Both the position numbers and the translations under genes were made by a program. The notes under the pieces are model-generated. The model was not told the DNA's origin, did no database searches, and saw only the letters and a list, made by a program, of their open reading frames with translations. Below, piece after piece: positions 28,196-34,906 of a stretch of 64,000 nt of DNA. The DNA comes from Allopontixanthobacter sediminis (GTDB lineage: Bacteria > Pseudomonadota > Alphaproteobacteria > Sphingomonadales > Sphingomonadaceae): the NCBI RefSeq assembly GCF_009828115.1, contig NZ_WTYL01000003.1, forward strand, positions 543,802 to 607,801, in the 5' to 3' direction. Numbering within the stretch: position 1 is the stretch's first letter; each line of letters starts with the position of its first letter.

Positions 28196-29584
28196 GTGAA
28201 TATCGCGCCATCCTTCCTCACGCCAGACGTGACCAGGCCGTCAGCAGCCGCGCCTGACGCATTGCCGGCGAGCGACGTGTCTGCGGCGGTCGGGCTGGTC
28301 GGCGCGCTCGGATTGCTGGCGTGGATCCTGATCTGCCGGAATTTCGCAGAGATATCGCTGTTCCTGGACCTGCCCGGTCCGCGGGCCAGGCTCGACGGAC
28401 CGCACGCCGCGCTCGCAGCGTTGCTGTTCAGCGCCGGCCCGATGATCGCGTGGTCGCTGATCGTCGACAAGGTCCACCGCCGCGCATCGACCGGGATAGA
28501 CTGGACGCGGCCGCGTACGGTTGCGTCTGTCGTTGGTGTCTCGATCGTCAAACTCGCTGGTTTGTGGGCGACATGGGCGATTATCGGCGGGCTCTACTGC
28601 CTCGCGCGTTGGTATTGGCAGGGGCAGTATCTGTTCGCGATGGAAGTGATTGGCGCTGCGGCGATCCCGCTGGTCCTGCTGTCGGCCCCCTATGTCCTGT
28701 GGATCGACCGCGTGCTCGTCGATCCGCGCGACCACGCATGGCATTTCGGTGCAATGCTGAGCGGACGAGAGGATTGGGAGGTTGGCGAGGTCGGGAAGCA
28801 TTGGCGGGCGTGGATCATCAAGGCGTTCTTCGGCGCGTTCATGATCTCCATCCTGCCGGGCGGTTTTGCCGAGGTGGTGAACGCCGACTTCACCGACATT
28901 ACGGTAGATCCGGTCCGGCTGGCGTTCTTCCTGATTGCGTTGATGTTCGTCGCGGATGTGCAGATCGGTACCGTCGGCTACCTCGTGACCATGCGCCCGC
29001 TCGATGCGCAGATCCGCAGCGGCAATCCGTTGCTGGCCGGCTGGCTGGCGGCGCTCATCTGTTATCCGCCATTCGTGTTCGCCTTCATGGGCGGCGGGGG
29101 GATATTCGCTTACGAGGTGAATACGCCGGGCTGGACCCACTGGTTGGCAGGGAACGCGCCGCTGATGTGGTTGTGGGGCGCGGCGCTGGTAATTCTGACC
29201 GCGATTTATGCCTGGGCAACGCTGGCGTTCGGCCTGAGATTTTCGAACCTGACTTACCGCGGGGTTCTCACCAACGGCCCCTACCGCTTTACCCGCCATC
29301 CGGCCTATGTGTCGAAAAACCTGTTCTGGTGGCTGTCGGTACTGCCGTTCCTGGTCAGCAGCGGATCGGCCGTGGACATGATCCGCAACACGTTTTTCCT
29401 CGGCTGCGTCAGCGCGATCTATTACTGGCGCGCGAAAACCGAAGAAGCGCATCTGCTCGCCGAAGATGCGAAATACCGGCAATACCATGCCTGGATGCAG
29501 CACCATGGCCTGCTGACGAGGCCGCTAACCGCAATTAGTCGCCGTCTACGGCCACGCGGCTTCGCGGTGCACCCAGCAGAGTAA
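28196..29584 (+). CDS. Polytopic membrane protein with C-terminal ICMT-like methyltransferase domain
   Basis: A 462-residue membrane protein with roughly nine or ten hydrophobic segments. The C-terminal 120 residues carry GPYRFTRHPAYVSKNLFWWL (near residue 362) and a closing ...EDAKYRQYHAWM, the pattern of isoprenylcysteine carboxyl methyltransferase and NnrU/PEMT-like enzymes that bind SAM at the membrane. The N-terminal 300 residues match nothing I know, and most ICMT-type proteins have only 150-220 residues. GTG 28196 is the start. The substrate is unknown; a lipid or isoprenoid is an inference from the fold. Confidence 0.68.
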   Translation: MNIAPSFLTPDVTRPSAAAPDALPASDVSAAVGLVGALGLLAWILICRNFAEISLFLDLPGPRARLDGPHAALAALLFSAGPMIAWSLIVDKVHRRASTGIDWTRPRTVASVVGVSIVKLAGLWATWAIIGGLYCLARWYWQGQYLFAMEVIGAAAIPLVLLSAPYVLWIDRVLVDPRDHAWHFGAMLSGREDWEVGEVGKHWRAWIIKAFFGAFMISILPGGFAEVVNADFTDITVDPVRLAFFLIALMFVADVQIGTVGYLVTMRPLDAQIRSGNPLLAGWLAALICYPPFVFAFMGGGGIFAYEVNTPGWTHWLAGNAPLMWLWGAALVILTAIYAWATLAFGLRFSNLTYRGVLTNGPYRFTRHPAYVSKNLFWWLSVLPFLVSSGSAVDMIRNTFFLGCVSAIYYWRAKTEEAHLLAEDAKYRQYHAWMQHHGLLTRPLTAISRRLRPRGFAVHPAE

Positions 29585-29590
29585 TCCGGC

Positions 29591-30961
29591 TCAGAAGCTC
29601 TGCTTGTAGACCTGCGTGATGTCGCCGTTCCACTCGCCGTTGTACTGGTCTAGCAGGCGCTGCGCCGGAACCTTGCCGCTGGCGATGATCTCGTCCAGCG
29701 TTTCGAGAAAGCCGGTCTCGTTGTCGCCGCTGGTGTTGTGGCGCGCGCGCGCAATCAGGCCGCCGCGGCAGATCTTGAGCGCTTCCCGCCCGATATCGCG
29801 CAGCGTACCGCCGCCGGGGACGGGTGTGTCCAATGCCAGCCGGGGAACCGTGTTTCGAAGGCTCTCGCGTTCCTCCATGGTCCAGTCCTTGACCAGGTCC
29901 CAGGCGGCATCGAGAGCGTTCTGGTCATAGAGCAGGCCCACCCACAGCGCGGGCAGGGCGCAGATCCGCGACCACGGCCCGCCATCGGCACCGCGCATTT
30001 CGAGGAAGCTCTTGAGGCGCACTTCGGGGAAGGCGGTCGACAGATGGTCCCACCAATCGCTCTGGCGGGGCTTCTCGCCGGGCAGGATCGAAAGTTCGCC
30101 GCGCAGGAAATCACGGAAACTAAGGCCCGAAGCGTCGAGATATTTGCCGTCCCGGTAAACGAAATACATCGGCACATCGAGCATGTAGTCGACGTAGCGT
30201 TCGTAGCCGAACCCGTCCTCGAACACGAACGGCAGCATTCCGGTCCGGTGCGGATCGGTGTCCGACCAGATATGGCTGCGATAGCTCAGGAAACCGTTGG
30301 GTTTGCCCTCGGTAAACGGCGAATTGGCAAACAGCGCAGTTGCGAGCGGTTGCAGCGCAAGCCCGGTACGGAATTTTTTCGCCATGTCGGCTTCGGAGGA
30401 ATAGTCGAGATTGACCTGGATGGTGCAGGTCCGCAGCATCATGTCGAGTCCGAGATTTCCCACCCGGGGCATGTGCCGCAGCATGATGTCGTACCGGCCC
30501 TTGGGCATGATCGGCAGTTCTTCGCGAGTCTTGTCCGGCCACATGCCAAGGCCGAGGAAGCCGACCCCGCAGCGTTCGCCGATCGCCTTAACCTGCTCGA
30601 GATGACGCCCGGTTTCGGCGCAAGTCTCATGGAGGTTTTCCAATGGCGCGCCGGATAATTCAAGCTGTCCGGCGGGTTCGAGACTGACGGTCCCATCCGC
30701 CCCGCTCATCGCGATGACCTTGCCGCCTTCTTCAACCGGCTCCCAGCCGAATTCCCGCAGTGCCAGCAGCAGGTCGCGGATGCCGCCAGCTTCGTCATAG
30801 GATGGTGCGTGGAAGTCCTTGCGGCAATAGACCAGCTTTTCGTGCTCGGTGCCGATCCGCCATGCGCTTTCCGGCTTCTCGCCCAATTGCATGGGCGCCA
30901 CCAGCTGGTCGCGGTGCTCGATAATGGGTTCTTCCGGCCCGTCTGCGGTGCGTGTGCTCAT
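29591..30961 (-). CDS. gshA: Glutamate-cysteine ligase, plant/alphaproteobacterial type
   Basis: Makes gamma-glutamylcysteine, the first step of glutathione synthesis. The 456-residue sequence belongs to the GCS2 group shared by plants and alphaproteobacteria: RIGTEHEKLVYC at the start, VSLEPAGQLELSGAPLENLHET near residue 92, and MLRTCTIQVNLDYSSEADM near 176. ATG 30961 is preferred over TTG 30979. It ends seven bases from the convergent membrane methyltransferase-like gene and is followed upstream on the same strand by rsmE. Confidence 0.93.
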   Translation of the reverse strand: MSTRTADGPEEPIIEHRDQLVAPMQLGEKPESAWRIGTEHEKLVYCRKDFHAPSYDEAGGIRDLLLALREFGWEPVEEGGKVIAMSGADGTVSLEPAGQLELSGAPLENLHETCAETGRHLEQVKAIGERCGVGFLGLGMWPDKTREELPIMPKGRYDIMLRHMPRVGNLGLDMMLRTCTIQVNLDYSSEADMAKKFRTGLALQPLATALFANSPFTEGKPNGFLSYRSHIWSDTDPHRTGMLPFVFEDGFGYERYVDYMLDVPMYFVYRDGKYLDASGLSFRDFLRGELSILPGEKPRQSDWWDHLSTAFPEVRLKSFLEMRGADGGPWSRICALPALWVGLLYDQNALDAAWDLVKDWTMEERESLRNTVPRLALDTPVPGGGTLRDIGREALKICRGGLIARARHNTSGDNETGFLETLDEIIASGKVPAQRLLDQYNGEWNGDITQVYKQSF

Positions 30962-31030
30962 GCCAGTTTCGTTAGGCAACTGGATAGGCAGGCGCCAGCA
31001 ATATTAATTCGTTTCATCATCGCTCCCACT

Positions 31031-31789
31031 TTACCAGTCACCGGCTGCCCCCATCCATAACGCTGTCGCCGCGATGGCGGCGGTTTCGCCACGGAGTATT
31101 CGCGGGCCAAGGGTAATCGGTTTCACTTGCGCGCTGCCGCGAAGAAGCTCTCTTTCCAGCGGGTCGAACCCGCCCTCGGGCCCGATCAGCAGGGCGGCCG
31201 GAACGCCCGCAGCGGAAAAAGCTGCAGCGGCCGGCTCTCCCCCGTCCTCGTCGGCGAAGAACAGCGTACGGTTTGCCGGCCACTGGGCCAGCATCGCCTC
31301 GAGCCTTACCGGTTCGGCAATTTCGGGTAGCGCGGTGCGGGCGCATTGTTCGGCGGCCTCGGTCACGATCACCCGGGCCCGGTCGAGATTGAGCTTGTCC
31401 GCTACGCAGCGCCGCATGATCACCGGCTGGATTTTCGCTGCGCCAAGTTCGGTCGCTTTCTCCAGCACCAGGTCGAACCGGTCTTTCTTGAGCAGGGCGG
31501 GGCAGAGCCAGAAGTCGGCCACGTCTTCGCGCGGGCGCAGGTGCTGCGTTACCTGCAGCACAATTTCGCGCTTCGCCGCCGACATGACCGAGGCTGCCCA
31601 TTCGCCGGTGATATCGTCGCACAGGATCACGATGTCGCCGTCTTTCGCCCGCATCACTCGTGACAAGTAGTGGGCCTGATTGCCGGACAGGGCGATACTC
31701 GCGCCTGCTTCGAGCGGACCGGGGACGAACAGTCGCGGGGCGCTGCGTGGGGGCCATTCCGGGGTTTTCGGGTTTGGGGCCGCGGGCAT
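31031..31789 (-). CDS. rsmE: 16S rRNA m3U1498 methyltransferase RsmE
   Basis: A 252-residue SPOUT-class methyltransferase that modifies U1498 of 16S rRNA. HYLSRVMRAKDGD near residue 35 is the N-terminal PUA-like part. ATELGAAKIQPVIMRRC and the knot motif LLIGPEGGFDPLERELL then LGPRILRGETAAIAA near the C-terminus form the SAM-binding trefoil. The start ATG 31789 is divergent from ubiA, 38 bases apart. Upstream of gshA on the same strand, with 69 bases between, so the two may be co-transcribed. Confidence 0.93.
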   Translation of the reverse strand: MPAAPNPKTPEWPPRSAPRLFVPGPLEAGASIALSGNQAHYLSRVMRAKDGDIVILCDDITGEWAASVMSAAKREIVLQVTQHLRPREDVADFWLCPALLKKDRFDLVLEKATELGAAKIQPVIMRRCVADKLNLDRARVIVTEAAEQCARTALPEIAEPVRLEAMLAQWPANRTLFFADEDGGEPAAAAFSAAGVPAALLIGPEGGFDPLERELLRGSAQVKPITLGPRILRGETAAIAATALWMGAAGDW

Positions 31790-31827
31790 GGCTTCCCACT
31801 ACGCGCGCCGCTCGGTAGGACGCAAGC

Positions 31828-32730
31828 ATGAACGAAGGAATCGTCCCCGACACCCAGCACCGCGGCCTGATCGCGCAGCTGCCGCAAGTGCCGCGCGACC
31901 TCGCCCAGCTGGCGCGGTTCGACCGGCCGATCGGGTGGTGGCTGCTGTTCTGGCCCTGCGTATGGGGTGTCTGGCTGTCAGGCACGGGCTGGCAACTGGT
32001 GCTGGTGGGCTGGTTGCTGCTCGGCAGCATTGCGATGCGCGGTGCGGGCTGCGTCTATAACGACATTGTCGATGCGGATCTGGACCGGAAGGTTGCCCGG
32101 ACCGCGGCACGCCCGGTCGCGAGCGGTCGGATTTCACGGCGGACAGCGTGGGTGTGGCTCGCCGCGCTCAGCCTCGTCGGGCTGGCGGTGTTGCTGCAAT
32201 TGCGCTGGCAGGCCCAGCTGGTCGCGCTTGGCAGCCTCGCGCTGGTCGCAGCTTATCCCTTCATGAAGCGGATCACGTGGTGGCCGCAGGCGTGGCTGGG
32301 AATGGTGTTCACGTGGGGGCTGCTGGTTGGCTGGACCGCATTGCGGAGCGACAATTGGGATGCGCTCGCCGCGATCTACGCCGGGAGCGTCATGTGGGTT
32401 ATCGGTTACGATACGATCTACGCGCTGCAGGACCGCGAGGACGACGCACTGGTCGGCATCCGCTCGAGCGCCCTTCGGCTGGGCGACCGGGTCAAGCTGG
32501 GGGTGACTCTATTTTACGGCGCTGCGATGGCTTTGTGGGCGCTCGGCTTCTGGCTGCTCCGGCCGGATCTGCTGGCCCTGCTCACCTTGGTGCCGGTTGC
32601 GGCCCACCTCGCCTGGCAAGTGGTCACCCTGGACCCGGGGGCACCGGAGAATCCCCTCGCGCGGTTCCGTTCCAACCGGTTTGCCGGACTGCTGATGGCG
32701 GCAGCGTGTTTCGTGGTTGGAAACGCCTGA
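31828..32730 (+). CDS. ubiA: 4-hydroxybenzoate polyprenyltransferase
   Basis: Attaches the polyprenyl chain to 4-hydroxybenzoate in ubiquinone synthesis. It has 300 residues and about eight or nine membrane helices. The two Asp-rich motifs are NDIVDADLDRKVARTAARP (near residue 78) and YALQDREDDALVGIRS (near 200), which bind Mg-diphosphate. RPIGWWLLFWPCVWG near residue 33 is characteristic. The stop TGA overlaps the ATG of the SRAP gene, so the two are coupled. Confidence 0.94.
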   Translation: MNEGIVPDTQHRGLIAQLPQVPRDLAQLARFDRPIGWWLLFWPCVWGVWLSGTGWQLVLVGWLLLGSIAMRGAGCVYNDIVDADLDRKVARTAARPVASGRISRRTAWVWLAALSLVGLAVLLQLRWQAQLVALGSLALVAAYPFMKRITWWPQAWLGMVFTWGLLVGWTALRSDNWDALAAIYAGSVMWVIGYDTIYALQDREDDALVGIRSSALRLGDRVKLGVTLFYGAAMALWALGFWLLRPDLLALLTLVPVAAHLAWQVVTLDPGAPENPLARFRSNRFAGLLMAAACFVVGNA

Positions 32731-33362
32731 TGTGCAATCTTTACCGCATGACGAAGACTGTGGACGAGGTCGCCCAGATGTTTGGCGTCCGCAGCAATGC
32801 GGCAGGAGCGAACCTGGCGGCGGAGATTTACCCCGGCTATCCCGGATTGGTGGCCGAAAGCGGTATCTTGCGCCAGATGATTTGGGGTTTTCCGCTGCAG
32901 ATGCGCGGGGCGAAGGGCCAACTGTTGAAACCTAGGCCGGTCAACAACGCGCGGACGGACAAGTTGAACAGCGGGTTCTGGAGGCCGAGTTTCGCGGCGC
33001 GGCGCTGCCTCATACCGCTCACCGGCTGGGCGGAAGCGCAGGGCCCCAAGGGCGCGATGACCCGAACGTGGTTGTCGGTGCCCGGGGCGGAATTGTTCGC
33101 CGCGGCGGGTGTTTGGCGGACCAGTGCGGAATGGGGCGACGTCTATTCGATGGTGATGACGGACGCGCCCGGTCCGGCTGCGGAGGTTCACAGCCGGATG
33201 CCGGTGGTACTCCATCAGGACGATCATGCCGCTTGGCTGGCGGGTGAGACCGAGGCCGCGCTCGGCCTGTGCCGTCCATGGTCGGGGGAGCTGTCGATCG
33301 ACAGGACGAGCCAACCGTGGTTCGCGGGCAGTCCGACAGCTGCGCAGGGCAGCCTGTTGTGA
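32730..33362 (+). CDS. SRAP domain protein (HMCES/YedK family)
   Basis: A 210-residue SOS-response-associated peptidase family protein; family members cross-link their Cys2 to abasic sites in single-stranded DNA. Cys2 is present (MCNLYRMT), as are Asn in RPVNNARTD, Glu in LTGWAEAQG and His in EVHSRMPVVL, so the active site is complete. Two common signatures are altered: MCGR is MCNL and GFYEW is GWAEA. It starts within the ubiA stop (TGATG). The gene is convergent with the VOC gene (4-base gap). Confidence 0.86.
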   Translation: MCNLYRMTKTVDEVAQMFGVRSNAAGANLAAEIYPGYPGLVAESGILRQMIWGFPLQMRGAKGQLLKPRPVNNARTDKLNSGFWRPSFAARRCLIPLTGWAEAQGPKGAMTRTWLSVPGAELFAAAGVWRTSAEWGDVYSMVMTDAPGPAAEVHSRMPVVLHQDDHAAWLAGETEAALGLCRPWSGELSIDRTSQPWFAGSPTAAQGSLL

Positions 33363-33366
33363 CGGA

Positions 33367-33741
33367 TCAGGCGTAACTCACCACCTCGAATTCGATTCCG
33401 TCCCAGTCGAAGAAGTAGAAGCTGTTCGGGCCGGGATCGTAGGCCGAGTGACTGAACGGTTCGAGGCCCGCCTGGATCACGGTTTGCTCCGCAGCGTCCA
33501 GATCGTCGACCTGCAAACCGACATGGTTGAGCGGTTGGCCCTTCGCATAGCTGCCGGAAGCGCGGTCGCTTGAATACAGCGCGAGATATCCGGTGTCGCT
33601 GCCGATGTGGATTGTATGGCCATTGTTCATCGCGGGGCCCTGCCAGCGGATGTGCCAGCCGCACAGATCGGTCAGCAACGCGGCGAGGCGCGCGGGGTCG
33701 GTGACGGTCAGATTGACATGTTCTAGCTTGGCTACGCTCAT
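33367..33741 (-). CDS. VOC/glyoxalase-fold protein under a SoxR-type promoter
   Basis: A 124-residue single-domain vicinal-oxygen-chelate protein. The paired beta-alpha-beta-beta-beta modules are visible, with LEHVNLTVTD at the start and the metal-ligand positions LNHVGLQVDD and IEFEVVSY later. The enzymatic role (glyoxalase, dioxygenase or resistance protein) cannot be fixed. ATG 33741 has GGAG nine bases ahead. It is divergent from soxR, with the SoxR box and matching promoter in between, so redox-cycling compounds probably induce it. Confidence 0.86.
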   Translation of the reverse strand: MSVAKLEHVNLTVTDPARLAALLTDLCGWHIRWQGPAMNNGHTIHIGSDTGYLALYSSDRASGSYAKGQPLNHVGLQVDDLDAAEQTVIQAGLEPFSHSAYDPGPNSFYFFDWDGIEFEVVSYA

Positions 33742-33830
33742 TGCAAATACTCCATATTCCGGTTTCAAAGCGACGTCCGCCTGCCCAGAGTTCGATGATC
33801 TTCCGGGTGAGCGAATCGTTGCGTTTGCCT

Positions 33831-33861
33831 ATCGTGCAACCTCAAGCTAAGTTTAGGTCAA
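33831..33861 (-). promoter_or_regulatory. SoxR box inside a 19-bp-spaced promoter facing the VOC gene
   Basis: The 18-base element at 33840-33857 matches the classical SoxR box at 15 of 18 positions (CCTCAAG on one side, TT-AGG on the other). On the minus strand TTGACC (-35, 33861-33856) and CACGAT (-10, 33836-33831) flank it with a 19-base spacer, and the box sits exactly as in the E. coli soxS promoter. MerR-family activators need this long spacer. The -10 is weak, as expected for an activated promoter. Confidence 0.8.
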
Positions 33862-33888
33862 GGAATAAAATCAGGAGCCAGCCAAGCC

Positions 33889-34350
33889 ATGGCGCGAACA
33901 CTTAGCAAGGACGATTTCCTGCCAATCGGGGATCTCGCGCGGCGTACCGGCCTATCGGTTTCGGCGATCCGCTTTTACGAAGGGCGCGGGCTGGTCCAGC
34001 CGATGCGTACAGGCGGCAACCAGCGCCGATTCCTGCGTTCGGATATCCGGCGCCTGAGTTTCATCCTCATCGCCCAGCAATTGGGTCTGGCGTTGTCGGA
34101 GATCGAGGACGAGTTGGCAAAACTTCCCCAAGGAAGGACACCGACGGCGAAGGATTGGCGGGCGATCAGCGCGTCAATCCGCAAGCAGCTCGACCACAAG
34201 ATCGCGCAGCTCACCCGCACCCGCGACAAGCTCGATGGGTGTATCGGTTGCGGTTGCCTCAGCTTGTCGCGATGCCGGCTTTACAACGATCAGGATGTCG
34301 CGGCAAAGTCCGGTCCGGGACCCCGCTTTGTCCTGTCGGGACGCAGGTAA
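33889..34350 (+). CDS. soxR: Redox-sensitive transcriptional activator SoxR
   Basis: A 153-residue MerR-family regulator with a 2Fe-2S cluster. The N-terminal winged helix opens with LPIGDLARRTGLSVSAIRFYE, a dimerisation helix follows, and the cluster ligands are Cys 118, 121, 123 and 129 (CIGCGCLSLSRC). It senses superoxide and redox-cycling drugs. No soxS is seen, as usual outside enterics; the SoxR box next to the gene faces the divergent VOC gene. RBS is weak (AGGAGC 18 bases upstream). Confidence 0.94.
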   Translation: MARTLSKDDFLPIGDLARRTGLSVSAIRFYEGRGLVQPMRTGGNQRRFLRSDIRRLSFILIAQQLGLALSEIEDELAKLPQGRTPTAKDWRAISASIRKQLDHKIAQLTRTRDKLDGCIGCGCLSLSRCRLYNDQDVAAKSGPGPRFVLSGRR

Positions 34351-34357
34351 AGTCAGT

Positions 34358-34906
34358 TCAGGATTCGGGACCGAGAGCGGGATCGAGATCGCGCGGGCGC
34401 TTGAAATGCAGCAGCTTTCCGCAATCTTCTGCCAAGTCCGCCCAGTCGTCTATGTCGAGCTGGAACACGGCAAAGGCCGCCGTGGGATATTTATGCGCGG
34501 CGTCGTCGAACAGCGCGTCTTCGCCGGATGGCGGGACCAGCGCAAACAGCAGTTCCTGCAGGCCCGGATTATGGCCTGCGACCAGCACCGCGTCGGCGTC
34601 ACCGCCCTTTTCGCGAATCACTTCGAACAGCGTGTCGGTCCCCGCCAGATACAGCCTCTGGTCGAATTGCGGTTCCATGTCCGGCAGGGCTGCGGTCAAG
34701 GTCTGGCGGACCCGCTCTGCCGGGCTGGCCAGCAGCACATCAAAGGTGGTTCCGTGCCGCGCGATATGCGCGCCGATCAGCGACGCGCCCTTGCGGCCCC
34801 GGTCATTCAACCCACGGTCGAAATCGCGCTTTGCCAGATCATCCCAATCGGATTTGGCATGGCGCAGGAGACCGAGGGTTTTCATGTCCGGATTTTCTGC
34901 CTTCAT
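34358..34906 (-). CDS. SixA-like histidine phosphatase family protein
   Basis: A 182-residue protein of the histidine-phosphatase (phosphoglycerate mutase) superfamily. The catalytic motif RHAKSDW lies near residue 15, and the second catalytic histidine is in VAGHNPGL (near 112). Length and motif fit SixA, a phosphohistidine phosphatase. The ATG overlaps the stop of the DinG-like helicase by four bases (ATGA), which fixes this start and indicates coupling. Convergent with soxR (7-base gap). The target is unknown. Confidence 0.86.
   Translation of the reverse strand: MKAENPDMKTLGLLRHAKSDWDDLAKRDFDRGLNDRGRKGASLIGAHIARHGTTFDVLLASPAERVRQTLTAALPDMEPQFDQRLYLAGTDTLFEVIREKGGDADAVLVAGHNPGLQELLFALVPPSGEDALFDDAAHKYPTAAFAVFQLDIDDWADLAEDCGKLLHFKRPRDLDPALGPES

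Noticed and set aside
28241..29506. 421-residue minus-strand frame opposite the ICMT-like gene
   Set aside because: Arg/Gln/Glu/His-rich shadow; the + strand has helices and a signature motif.
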